Shown here piece after piece: positions 15,581-23,567 of a stretch of 52,140 bases of DNA (positions are counted from its first letter, which is position 1; each line of letters starts with the position of its first letter). Made by a program: the position numbers and the translations under genes. The notes under the pieces are model-generated. The model made no database searches. It was not told the DNA's origin and saw nothing but the letters and a program-made list of their open reading frames with translations. Origin of the DNA: Myxococcus sp. CA023 (lineage in GTDB: Bacteria > Myxococcota > Myxococcia > Myxococcales > Myxococcaceae); NCBI RefSeq assembly GCF_010998615.1, contig NZ_JAAEAH010000070.1:1-52140 (forward strand). Direction: 5' to 3'.

Positions 15581-16027
15581 TTACGCCTCGACCTCGAACG
15601 CGGCAGGCTTCTGGGCCGCGTGCGGGTGCGTGTCACCTGCGTAGACCTTCAGCTTCGTCATCATCTGGCGGCCCAGCGCGTTGCGCGGAAGCATGCGCCG
15701 CACGGCGTTGATGATGATGTCCTCGGGGTGACGCTGGCGGAGCTTCTCCAGGTTGGTGATCTTCAGGGCGCCCGGGAAACCCGCATTCGGGTGCCGGTAG
15801 TACATCTTGTCCTGCTCCTTCGTGCCCGTCACCTTCACCTTTTCGGCGTTGATGACGACCACGTGGTCGCCCGTGTCAATCGACGGCGTGTAGATGGCCT
15901 TGTGCTTGCCCTTCAGCAGGGTGGCAATCTGGCTCGCCGCGCGGCCCAGCACCTTGTCGGACACGTCGATGACGTGCCACTGGCGCTTGATGTCCCCAGC
16001 CTTCGCGCTGTAGGTCTTCTGCGACAT
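15581..16027 (-). CDS. rplM: 50S ribosomal protein L13
   Basis: The 148-residue protein is ribosomal protein uL13: it opens SQKTYSAKAGDIKRQWHVID and has VLGRAASQIATLLKGKHKAI, DTGDHVVVINAEKVKVTGTK, YYRHPNAGFPGALK and AVRRMLPRNALGR. ATG at 16027 is preceded by GGAG, nine nt upstream; the GTG at 16036 is less likely. First gene of the rplM-rpsI operon, with a good promoter at 16142-16170. Confidence 0.98.
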   Translation of the reverse strand: MSQKTYSAKAGDIKRQWHVIDVSDKVLGRAASQIATLLKGKHKAIYTPSIDTGDHVVVINAEKVKVTGTKEQDKMYYRHPNAGFPGALKITNLEKLRQRHPEDIIINAVRRMLPRNALGRQMMTKLKVYAGDTHPHAAQKPAAFEVEA

Positions 16028-16141
16028 TTCGTGCACTCCAGACTTCTCGCGGCCGCCGTGTGCATTCCAGGGACCGCTGCTCGTGCTTAATCAACCGCGG
16101 GTCGACCGTGAAAACTTCACGGAGGCCCGGAAAGGCCGACC

Positions 16142-16170
16142 GTCCTAGTGGGTGTGGCGGATCAAGTCAA
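16142..16170 (-). promoter_or_regulatory. sigma70-type promoter of rplM-rpsI
   Basis: The minus strand reads TTGACT (-35, 16165-16170), a 17-nt spacer, then TAGGAC (-10, 16142-16147), about 115 nt ahead of the rplM start. The -35 is 5 of 6 to consensus with optimal spacing, sensible for a strongly expressed ribosomal operon. The leader of about 100 nt could host L13 autoregulation, but no specific fold was identified. Confidence 0.6.
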
Positions 16171-16241
16171 GGTCACACCGCACCAGACGTCCGGATTCCC
16201 CGATCACCCCCGCCAGGACGCCCCCTTCAGGAGGCGGGCAC

Positions 16242-18317
16242 CTACCTGGCTGCCCCCCCAGACGGCCCGGTGCCACCCGGAGGCGTTCCCGGAATCGCGG
16301 GTTTCTTGAAGCGCTCCTTCAAGTTGGCGAAGAAGTTCTTCTCCTCCGTGGTGGGAGGTCCCTGACGCGGTGCATCCATCTCCACTATCTCAATCACCTC
16401 CGGCGGCAGGTCCTCCAGGAAGCGCGAGGGCGTGCGGGGCACCTCCTTGCCGCGCTTCACGCGGGTGGCCGCGCGGGTGAGGTAGAGAACCTCCTTGGCG
16501 CGGGTGATGCCCACGTAGCAGAGGCGCCGCTCCTCCTCGAGGTTCTGCGCCTCGCCCTGCATGCCTCCGTGGGGCATCAGGTCCTCCTCCATGCCGATGA
16601 AGAAGACGAGCCGGTACTCCAGGCCCTTGGAGGCGTGCACCGTCATCAGGGTGACGCGGCGATTGGCGCCCGGTACCTCCTCTTCCTCCTGCCGGGTGTC
16701 CAGGCTCAGGCGGTTGAGGTACGTCGGCAGGCTGGCCTTGGGGCCCTCGCGCTTCTCGAAGTTCTCCAGCGAGTTGAGCACGCCGTCCACGCCCTTGAGC
16801 TTCTTGTCCGCGGCGGTGGCGCTGGTGGCGTGGGCGCGGGTGGCCTCGCGAAAGCCAATCTCCTCCAGGAGCTTGCGCGTCACGTTGGCCAGCTGGCCGT
16901 GCTCATACGCGGCGCGGTAGCGCTCCACCAGGTCCACGAAGTCCATCACCCGGGCCCCGGCCCCGGGCGGCAGGTCCTCGTAGTCGGTGGCCTTCTTCAT
17001 CACCGTCCACAGCGTGACGCCCTCGCCCCGCGCGTGGACGTTCAGGCGCTCCATCGTCACGTCGCCAATGCCGCGCGAGGGCACGTTGACGATGCGCAGG
17101 AGCGAGATTTCGTCCAGCTTGTTCACGATGACCTTGAAGTACGCGATGACGTCCTTCACCTCGCGCCGGTCGAAGAACTCGCTGCCGCCCACCACCTCGT
17201 AGCCGATGTTCTTCTCCCGCAGCGTCTCCTCGATGGGGCGGGACTGGCCGTTGGTCCGGTAGAGCACGGCGATGTCGTCCGCGGAGATGCCCAGGGCCAT
17301 GTGCTTCTGGATTTCGTGCGCGACGAAGCGGGCCTCCTCTTCGTCATTGGGACACGTCACCACCTTCACCTTCGTGCCCCCCGTGCGGTCGGTCCACATC
17401 TGCTTGGCCTTGCGCTCGGGGTTCTTCGCGATGACGGCGTTGGCCGCGTCCAGGACCGTCTGGACGGAGCGGTAGTTCTGCTCCAACCGGACCTCCTTCC
17501 CTCCCGGGAAGAGGCGGTCGAAGTCGAGGATGTTGCGTACCTCCGCGCCGCGCCACGAATAGATGCACTGGTCGTCGTCGCCCACCGCGCACACGTTGCG
17601 GGAGCGGCCCGCCAGCAGCTTCAGCAGCTCCAGCTGCGCGGTGTTGGTGTCCTGGAACTCGTCCACCAGCAGGTAGCGGAAGCGCTTGGTGTACTTCTCG
17701 TAGAGGTCCGGGTGCTCGCGCAGGAGCCGCGCGGGCAGCAGCAGCAGGTCGTCGAAATCCACCGACCCCTGCGCCTTCAGCGACAGCTGATAGTCCGGGT
17801 ACACCATGTGGGTGATGAGGTCGTAATCATCCCCAATCCCCTCCGGCTTGGGCTCCGGCGCCTTGCCGGAGTTCTTCGCCTTGGAGATGAGGTTGAGCAC
17901 CTTGCGCGCGTCGAACGAGCGGTCGTCGATTTTGTGCTCGCGCATGGCGCGCCGGATGTTGGCCAACTGGTCGCCCATGTCGGCGATGGCGAACTTCTTG
18001 GGCCACCCCAGCCGGTGGATGTCCTCGCGGAGCATCTCCGCGCCAAAGGCGTGGAAGGTGCACACCAGCACGCCCTGCGCCCGAGGTCCCGCCATGTGGA
18101 CCAGGCGCTCCTTCATCTCCGTGGCGGCCTTGTTGGTGAAGGTCACCGCCAGGATGTTGCGGGCCATGATGAGGCCCGGCCGCTCGTTGAGCAGGTGGAC
18201 GATGCGGTGGGTGATGACGCGAGTCTTGCCGCTGCCTGCGCCTGCCAGCACGAGGAGCGGTCCCTCCAGGGTCACCACGGCCTCGCGCTGCGGAGGATTG
18301 AGCTTCGAGAGGTCCAT
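16242..18317 (-). CDS. UvrD/Rep/PcrA-family DNA helicase
   Basis: The 691-residue superfamily 1A helicase unwinds DNA 3' to 5' with ATP in repair or replication restart. Motifs run in order: LNPPQREAVVTLEGPLLVLA with AGAGSGKT (Walker A), FTNKAATEM, TFHAFGAEML, LLVDEFQDTN (motif II), VGDDDQCIYSWRGA (motif III), LEQNYRS (motif IV), VTLMTVHASKGLEYRLVF (motif V) and EERRLCYVGITRA (motif VI). The C-terminus is a short proline-rich tail, APRQGPPTTEEK to GGTGPSGGAAR. Sequence flavour is closest to Rep/PcrA, but which cannot be fixed by eye. Start is the first methionine before the Q-motif. Confidence 0.95.
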   Translation of the reverse strand: MDLSKLNPPQREAVVTLEGPLLVLAGAGSGKTRVITHRIVHLLNERPGLIMARNILAVTFTNKAATEMKERLVHMAGPRAQGVLVCTFHAFGAEMLREDIHRLGWPKKFAIADMGDQLANIRRAMREHKIDDRSFDARKVLNLISKAKNSGKAPEPKPEGIGDDYDLITHMVYPDYQLSLKAQGSVDFDDLLLLPARLLREHPDLYEKYTKRFRYLLVDEFQDTNTAQLELLKLLAGRSRNVCAVGDDDQCIYSWRGAEVRNILDFDRLFPGGKEVRLEQNYRSVQTVLDAANAVIAKNPERKAKQMWTDRTGGTKVKVVTCPNDEEEARFVAHEIQKHMALGISADDIAVLYRTNGQSRPIEETLREKNIGYEVVGGSEFFDRREVKDVIAYFKVIVNKLDEISLLRIVNVPSRGIGDVTMERLNVHARGEGVTLWTVMKKATDYEDLPPGAGARVMDFVDLVERYRAAYEHGQLANVTRKLLEEIGFREATRAHATSATAADKKLKGVDGVLNSLENFEKREGPKASLPTYLNRLSLDTRQEEEEVPGANRRVTLMTVHASKGLEYRLVFFIGMEEDLMPHGGMQGEAQNLEEERRLCYVGITRAKEVLYLTRAATRVKRGKEVPRTPSRFLEDLPPEVIEIVEMDAPRQGPPTTEEKNFFANLKERFKKPAIPGTPPGGTGPSGGAAR

Positions 18318-18351
18318 TGCGCGCGGGGCGGGGATACCCTTTGATTCGTTC

Positions 18352-18927
18352 GTGCGCGACTCTTTTTTCCCCAGGCGCTCTGGCGCTCTTCTCGCACTCG
18401 TCCTGGGCACGGGATGCATTGGCGAGTCCGGCTCGTCCCCGGAGGTGACACCCGTGGTGTCGGCGGCGAGCGCGCCCTGCGTGTACTTCAAGCAACTGGC
18501 GCCCTTCCTTCCAGAACGGCTGGACGGCTTCACCGTGGCGCACACCCAAGGCTCCACCGGGAAGTACGGCGAGGTGTCCGTCTCCGAGGCCGAGCGGCTC
18601 TACACCCGAGGTGAGGGACGCGAGGTGAAGGTGCGCATCGTGGACACCACCATGGGCGAGCGCATTGGCAAGGCCATCCAGGAGGCCGCCGACCGCTCCC
18701 GGGGCAAGGCGGCCAGTGACCCGTCCGCCCCCATCCACCTGGACGACGCCGTGGGCTTCGTGCGGTACGACGCGGAGGAGTCCGTGGCCGAAGCGAACCT
18801 CCTTGTGGGGGGGCGCTACGTGGTTGCCGTCACCAGCCGGGGATTTCCGGGTACGGTGGAGGTGCGCCGGGTGGCGCGCGGCATCGACCTTGCGGGACTG
18901 GCTCGCCTGAGGCCCGGTCCGAACTGA
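18352..18927 (+). CDS. hypothetical lipoprotein
   Basis: The 191-residue protein starts at GTG 18352 and has a lipoprotein signal, LLALVLGTGCIGESG, with the acylated cysteine near residue 22. The mature part carries LAPFLPERLDGFTVAHTQG, a small alpha/beta domain (EVSVSEAERLYTRGEGREVK, VRIVDTTMGERIGKAIQE) and VVAVTSRGFPGTVEVRRVA. The family is not recognised; the pattern resembles small periplasmic lipoproteins that regulate envelope enzymes. The cysteine-register gene follows after 16 nt with its Shine-Dalgarno right at this stop, so they are one transcript. The start codons of this gene and the helicase are only 34 nt apart, divergent. Confidence 0.75.
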   Translation: MRDSFFPRRSGALLALVLGTGCIGESGSSPEVTPVVSAASAPCVYFKQLAPFLPERLDGFTVAHTQGSTGKYGEVSVSEAERLYTRGEGREVKVRIVDTTMGERIGKAIQEAADRSRGKAASDPSAPIHLDDAVGFVRYDAEESVAEANLLVGGRYVVAVTSRGFPGTVEVRRVARGIDLAGLARLRPGPN

Positions 18928-18943
18928 TGAAGGAGTGTCCCAG

Positions 18944-19441
18944 GTGGTGAAGGACAAAGGAACGCGGCCCGATAAGGCGGACCTGGTCGCGCAGGAGAAG
19001 GCGGCGCGGGAGCTGGTGTCCTCTCTGGGCAAGCGGGAGTTCCTGGAGCAGTTCCAGAAGCTGGCCAAGAGCTTCGCGTCCGACCCGGGCAACCCCGGCT
19101 CCTACGCGTGCGAGGGCTGTCAGCGCTGCGCCAACTGCATGTTCTGCAAGGACTGCGACAGCTGCTTCTCGTGCACGCACTGCACCCGGTGCGAGCTGTG
19201 CAACAACTGCTCGCACTGCGTGGACTGCAAGAGCTGCAACGCCTGCGCGTACTGCGTCCAGAGCGAGAACTGCTCCACCAGCGCGTACCTGGTGCTGTGC
19301 CGCAACCTGCAGGACTGCAACTACTGCTTCGGCTGCGTGGGCCTGGCGAAGAAGGACTTCCACATCCTCAACGTCCCCTTCCCACGAACGGAGTACTTCA
19401 AAATCGTGGGCCGGCTGCGCAAGGAGCTGGGGATTCCATAG
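18944..19441 (+). CDS. cysteine-register protein: 22 Cys in one 3-residue phase
   Basis: The 165-residue protein opens with a charged helical region (about 1-50). From residue 56 to 131 every third residue is nearly always cysteine: 17 consecutive C-x-x triplets (56-104), then cysteines at 110, 119, 125, 128 and 131, all in the same register; the four register positions without Cys are Ser or Leu. There is no other cysteine. The C-terminus (CFGCVGLAKKDFHILNVPFP, then EYFKIVGRLRKELG) resembles, from memory, proteins of unknown function ending CFGC..KKYCILN. A beta-helix with an internal cysteine ladder, or a multi-metal protein, is conceivable. GTG 18944 is chosen because AAGGAG (18929-18934) lies nine nt upstream; GTGs at 18935 and 18947 are alternatives. 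No signal peptide, so cytoplasmic. Function unknown. Confidence 0.88.
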   Translation: MVKDKGTRPDKADLVAQEKAARELVSSLGKREFLEQFQKLAKSFASDPGNPGSYACEGCQRCANCMFCKDCDSCFSCTHCTRCELCNNCSHCVDCKSCNACAYCVQSENCSTSAYLVLCRNLQDCNYCFGCVGLAKKDFHILNVPFPRTEYFKIVGRLRKELGIP

Positions 19442-19460
19442 GCCCCAGCCCCTCCCCTCG

Positions 19461-20648
19461 CTAGAGGGCGCGCACGTAGAGGGCCTTCAGGTACTCCGTC
19501 TCCGGCAGCCCGGCCAGCACCGGGTGGTCCAACCCCGCGCCCCGCCGCTCCAGAATCTGCACCAGCCGCTTCGCATCCGCGGCGGCCGCCAGCACCATCT
19601 CCTCGAAGGCGGCGCGGTCCAGCTTGCCGGAGCAGGAGCAGGTGACGAGCAACCCGTCCGGCTTGAGGCAGCGGAAGGCGCGCAGGTTCAGCTCGTGGTA
19701 GGCGCGCAGCGCGGTGGCCAGGCCCTCGCGGCGCTTGGCCAGTCCGGGCGGGTCCAACACCACGGTGTCGAAGCGGCGCCCGCTGGTGTCGAAGCGGCGC
19801 AGCACGTCGAAGGCGTTGGCGTTCTCCACGGTGACGTTGGCGCGGCCGTTGGCCTCGGCGTTGGCCTTGGCGCGCGCGGCGGCCTTCTCGTCCTGCTCCA
19901 CCGCCAGCACGGACGTGCAGCTGCGCGCCAGCGAGAGCGCGAAGCCGCCGTGGTAGCTGAAGAGGTCCAGCGCGTCGCCGCGGGCCAGCTCGCCGGCCCG
20001 CAGGTGATTGTCCACCTGGTCCAGGAAGGCGCCCGTCTTCATGTCGCCCTGGAGGTCGACCTCGAAGCGGTTCTCCCCCTCGTGGTAGGTGAAGCGCGCG
20101 GCGCCCTCACCGTGCAGCAGGCGCGCCTCGCGGGGCAGGCCCTCGAAGTCACGGCCGGAGGCGTCGTCCCGGCACATGACGTGGGTGGCGCCGGTGAGCT
20201 CCACCAGCATCTTCGCCAGCATCTCCTTGCGCGCGTCCATGCCCTCGGAGAGCGTCTGGAGCGTGAGGCCCTTTCCGTAGCGGTCCACGAAGAGGCCCGG
20301 GAGCTGGTCCGCCTCGCCGTGCACCAGCCGCAGCCCGTCACGGCCGGACAGGTACGCCCGGCGCGCCAGGGCGGCCTCCAGGCGGCGGCGGAAGAAGGCG
20401 TCGTCCACCGGCTCCTCGGCGGGCCCCTTGCGCGTCAGCAGGCGCAGCGCCAGGGGCGAGCGGCGAGCGTAGAGCGCCTGGCCAATGGGATTGCCCTGGG
20501 AGTCCACCACCAGCACCACGGCGCCGGCGCCCTTCACGTCGGGCGGGGCGGCGATTTCGGTGCGGTACACCCAGGGATTGAAGTGCCGCAGCGAGCGCGC
20601 CCCCTTGGGGGTGACGCGCGCGACGGGCAGGGCTGCATGGGGGGGCAT
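19461..20648 (-). CDS. RlmI-like 23S rRNA (cytosine-5) methyltransferase
   Basis: The 395-residue enzyme belongs to the class I rRNA methyltransferase family of E. coli RlmI, which methylates a 23S rRNA cytosine at C5. An N-terminal PUA-like part (LRHFNPWVYRTEI, GNPIGQALYARRSPLALRLL) leads into GLRLVHGEADQLPGLFVDRY, the SAM-site LDLFSYHGGFALSLA, VVLDPPGLAKR and the catalytic LLVTCSCSGKL. ATG 20648 has GGAG eight nt upstream and is preferred over GTG 20657, which overlaps the upstream TGA. The preceding gene ends 5 nt before, so both are co-transcribed. Confidence 0.9.
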   Translation of the reverse strand: MPPHAALPVARVTPKGARSLRHFNPWVYRTEIAAPPDVKGAGAVVLVVDSQGNPIGQALYARRSPLALRLLTRKGPAEEPVDDAFFRRRLEAALARRAYLSGRDGLRLVHGEADQLPGLFVDRYGKGLTLQTLSEGMDARKEMLAKMLVELTGATHVMCRDDASGRDFEGLPREARLLHGEGAARFTYHEGENRFEVDLQGDMKTGAFLDQVDNHLRAGELARGDALDLFSYHGGFALSLARSCTSVLAVEQDEKAAARAKANAEANGRANVTVENANAFDVLRRFDTSGRRFDTVVLDPPGLAKRREGLATALRAYHELNLRAFRCLKPDGLLVTCSCSGKLDRAAFEEMVLAAAADAKRLVQILERRGAGLDHPVLAGLPETEYLKALYVRAL

Positions 20649-20653
20649 CAGGC

Positions 20654-21886
20654 TCACTCCAGGCCGCGAGCGGCCAGTTCTTCGTCGTCCTCGCCGCGAA
20701 GGTGCCCGATTTCGTGCAGCAACGTCACGCGGATCTGCTCGCGAAGTTCATCGGGCGTCCGGGCGGCGCGCGCCAGGTTGCGGCGGTAGAGCACCACGGA
20801 GCGGCACGGCACCTCGGAGCCGTCACAGGGCTCGGCCAGCGGCGGGCCCCGGAAGAGCCCCAGAATCGTGGGCGACAGCGGCGGCTGGTTGGCCAGCAGG
20901 TCCGCGTCCGCGGGCAGCTCCTCCGCCGTGACGGGCACGCCGTCCAAGTCCCCGCGCATGTCCTTGGGCAGCTCGGCGACGGCCCTCACCACCTCGGCGC
21001 GGAAGTCCTCCTCCGCGGGCAGCGGCGGCTCGGGAAAGTCGTCCGGCGCCAGCGTGCGCGCCTTGTCGAAGTGGCCCTGCGCCTGCTTCCACTTGCCCTC
21101 GCGCTCCAACAGGAGCCCCAGGTGGTGATGGGCGTGCGCGGCCCGCTCCGGGTCGTCCACGAGGCTGGTGAAGGCGGTGCGGGCCTCGCGGAAGCGGCAC
21201 AGCTCGAAGAGGGCCAGGGCGCGCTCGTAGAGGGCCTCGCGGCTGCCGGGGTTGCGCGCGAGCACGATGGCCGAGTGCGCCAGCGAGGACTCCGCCTGTC
21301 CCAAATCATTGAAGGCCATGGCGGCCACCAGCGCGAGGTGCGGAATCAGCTCCGGAGGTGTGTTGGGCTGGGACAGGCCGCGCTCGGCGTAGAGGGCGCC
21401 CAGTTCGTCCCGCTCCCGGGTGGAGGACAGCTGCACGGCGTACAGGTGCGCCGAGCCCAGAAGCGCGGACGGGTCCCCCGGGTCGATGGCGAGCGCCCGC
21501 GCGTAGGCGAGCTGCGCCTCTGTCTCGCGGCCCAGGGCGGCCAGCGCCACGCCGCGTTCCGCGTGGGCGGCGGCCAGGTCCGGCTCCAGCGCGGCGGCCT
21601 GGGCGGCGCAGGACAGTGCTTCCTCGAAGCGGCCTTCCTCGAAGTAGCGACGCGACGCATCCAACGGGGCCGCGCCGTCCGAGCGGCACACGGCCAGCGG
21701 CTGCATCCGGTGAGTGGCGTCCTCCGGGGGCGGTGCGGGACGCACGCTGGCGGTGGGCGCCCCGGCGCCAGGCGCGCTGAGGGCAGGCACGGCCGGACAG
21801 GCCGCGTCCGGCGCTACAGGGGCCGGAGGGCCGCGCTTGCAGGCAGCGATGAGGAGACAGAAGGCGAGCAGACCGCGCCGCGACAT
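20654..21886 (-). CDS. lipoprotein with TPR repeats fused to a zincin-type metallopeptidase domain
   Basis: The 410-residue protein has a lipoprotein signal (LLAFCLLIAACKRG, Cys16), a proline/alanine-rich linker, then TPR units from about 75 to 275 (FEEALSCAAQAAALEPDLAA, AQLAYARALAIDPGDPSALL, KQAQGHFDKARTLAPDDFPE). The last 120 residues fit the Zincin_1 (DUF1025) family: AVAELPKDMRGDL, ILGLFRGPPLAEPC, SVVLYRRNLARAA and the metal motif HEIGHLRGEDD, with zinc ligands His391, His395 and Asp401. Zincin_1 proteins usually stand alone at about 120-150 residues. It may be an envelope-anchored protease or its inactive relative; the active-site residues are intact. Confidence 0.85.
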   Translation of the reverse strand: MSRRGLLAFCLLIAACKRGPPAPVAPDAACPAVPALSAPGAGAPTASVRPAPPPEDATHRMQPLAVCRSDGAAPLDASRRYFEEGRFEEALSCAAQAAALEPDLAAAHAERGVALAALGRETEAQLAYARALAIDPGDPSALLGSAHLYAVQLSSTRERDELGALYAERGLSQPNTPPELIPHLALVAAMAFNDLGQAESSLAHSAIVLARNPGSREALYERALALFELCRFREARTAFTSLVDDPERAAHAHHHLGLLLEREGKWKQAQGHFDKARTLAPDDFPEPPLPAEEDFRAEVVRAVAELPKDMRGDLDGVPVTAEELPADADLLANQPPLSPTILGLFRGPPLAEPCDGSEVPCRSVVLYRRNLARAARTPDELREQIRVTLLHEIGHLRGEDDEELAARGLE

Positions 21887-21998
21887 GGGCCGCCAGGGTA
21901 CGGCATCACCCCGTGGCCGGGAAGCCGAGACGTGCACGCCCGCTTGCTGACGCGGCCGGCCCCCCACCCGCCCCGCCCTGCACTAGGTTGCCCGTCCC

Positions 21999-22571
21999 AT
22001 GAGCGAATTGATTCTGGCCTCCACGTCGAGCGCCCGGCGAGCCCTGATGGATGGACTGAGGCTCCCCTACCGCGCCGAGGCCCCCGGCGTGGACGAGGTC
22101 GTCGCCCCACACCTGTCGGTGACGGAGGCCGTGCGGGAGCTCGCGTCACGCAAGGCTCGCGCGGTGCATCAGCGGCACCCGGAGGACTGGGTGCTGGGCG
22201 CGGACCAGCTCGTCGAGGTGGCGGGCGAAGTCCTCTCCAAGCCCGTCGACCGGAACGCGGCGCGCGAGCAACTGCGCAAGCTGGTGGGCCACACCCACGC
22301 CATCCACACCGGGGTGTGCCTGGTGGGCCCCGGGGGCAAGGTGCTCGATGCAGTGGAGACGGCCCGGCTGACCTTCTACCCGGTGAAGGAGGAGGAGCTG
22401 GAGCGCTACCTCGACCTGAACGAATGGGAGGGCTGCTGCGGTAGCTACCGCGTAGAGGACGCCGGACAAGCCCTGTTGGAGCGGCTCGACGGCGACCGCT
22501 CCAACGTTCAGGGGCTGCCCATGGTGACGGTGGTACGACTGCTGCGGGAGGCGGGCTTCCGGTTCTTCTGA
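21999..22571 (+). CDS. maf: Maf-family nucleotide pyrophosphatase
   Basis: The 190-residue Maf protein hydrolyses modified or canonical nucleoside triphosphates in housecleaning and has been linked to septum control. Signature: LILASTSSARRALMDGL (3-20), EAVRELASRKA, VLGADQLVEV with catalytic Asp69, LSKPVDRNAAREQLRKLVG and the C-terminal NVQGLPMVTVVRLLREAG. The GADQ form of the catalytic motif, in place of GADT, points to the YceF (m7GTP) branch. Length is typical. It converges with the DHH gene, 21 nt between stops. Confidence 0.92.
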   Translation: MSELILASTSSARRALMDGLRLPYRAEAPGVDEVVAPHLSVTEAVRELASRKARAVHQRHPEDWVLGADQLVEVAGEVLSKPVDRNAAREQLRKLVGHTHAIHTGVCLVGPGGKVLDAVETARLTFYPVKEEELERYLDLNEWEGCCGSYRVEDAGQALLERLDGDRSNVQGLPMVTVVRLLREAGFRFF

Positions 22572-22592
22572 GCGCCGCTGACGCCCGCGCCG

Positions 22593-23555
22593 TCACGCGT
22601 CGGAGGACAGCTCCGCCAGAATCTCCGCGTAGGCGGCGCGCGCCTTGTCGGCCTGGTCCGCCTTGAAGCTCACCGCGGCCACCACCGGGTGCCCGCCGCC
22701 GCCGTAGCGCCCGGCGATGGCGGACAAATCGTGCCGCCGCAGCTCCGGCTTCCACGGGTTGGAGCCGATGGACACCTTGGCCCGCGAGGCGCCCTTCCCC
22801 ACCCACAGCGTGTAGCGCGCGTCCGGGTAGAGGGCATAGGCGATGAACTTGTTGAGGCTGTCCACGCCCTCGTCCACCAGGTCGAAGAAGACGACGCCGC
22901 GCTCGTAGCGCGCCCGGGCACGCACCAGCTCGATGTTCGACTGGTGGCGCGCCAGCAGCGGCGCCAACGGCGTGGCGATGAGCGGTGAGGCGGCGATGTC
23001 CGCCAGCGACTCGGACTGCATGCGGCGGATGACCTCGGGGATGAGGCCCGGGTCCTTGTTGGCCTCCAACACCGTCATGATGCGCAGCGCGGGCTCCTCC
23101 AGCGCCACCGCCATCTGCGGCGAGGGGAACTGGGCCCCATCGATGATTTCCGCCCAGTGGATGAGCTCCGCCAGGGGCGACGCATCCCAGCCGAAGCGCT
23201 CCCCGGCCACGTCCGCCAGGTACTTCGTGCAACTCTTGCGGTGCGCGTCGTGGAATTTGCGCCCGCTGGTGTCCGCGCGGAAGTGCGCCTCGTCCCCCGG
23301 CTGCTGGAAGGCGGAGGCGTGGTGGTCGAACCACCAGGTAAGCCGCGCGTCCTGGCTGTAGCGGAAGTCGACGATGACATTCTCCTCGCCGGAGAACACG
23401 GCCGGGTCGATGCCCTCGGCGCCCGGCTTGTGGTTCAGACCGAGGTACCGGAAGGCCGCGTCCGGACGGATGCGCTCCCGGTAGAAGCGGGAGAACACGG
23501 CCGCGCTCGCGGCGCCGTCGAAGCAGCTGTCGTGAAAGAGGACCTGAACGTTCAT
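22593..23555 (-). CDS. DHH/DHHA1-family phosphoesterase
   Basis: The 320-residue protein has the DHH-type metal site: HDSCFDGAASAAVF (8-21) in place of the usual DGDG, VDFRYS (62-67) and WWFDHHAS with Asp77-His78-His79. The C-terminal DHHA1 signature, GRYGGGGHPVVAAVSF, begins at residue 282. Relatives hydrolyse oligoribonucleotides, pAp or cyclic dinucleotides; which one applies here cannot be told. The middle region (FPSPQMAVALEEPALRIMTV) is the family's helical linker. It starts 12 nt after the stop of the membrane zinc-ribbon gene, on the same strand. Confidence 0.88.
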   Translation of the reverse strand: MNVQVLFHDSCFDGAASAAVFSRFYRERIRPDAAFRYLGLNHKPGAEGIDPAVFSGEENVIVDFRYSQDARLTWWFDHHASAFQQPGDEAHFRADTSGRKFHDAHRKSCTKYLADVAGERFGWDASPLAELIHWAEIIDGAQFPSPQMAVALEEPALRIMTVLEANKDPGLIPEVIRRMQSESLADIAASPLIATPLAPLLARHQSNIELVRARARYERGVVFFDLVDEGVDSLNKFIAYALYPDARYTLWVGKGASRAKVSIGSNPWKPELRRHDLSAIAGRYGGGGHPVVAAVSFKADQADKARAAYAEILAELSSDA

Positions 23556-23567
23556 GGCGATGAGCCC

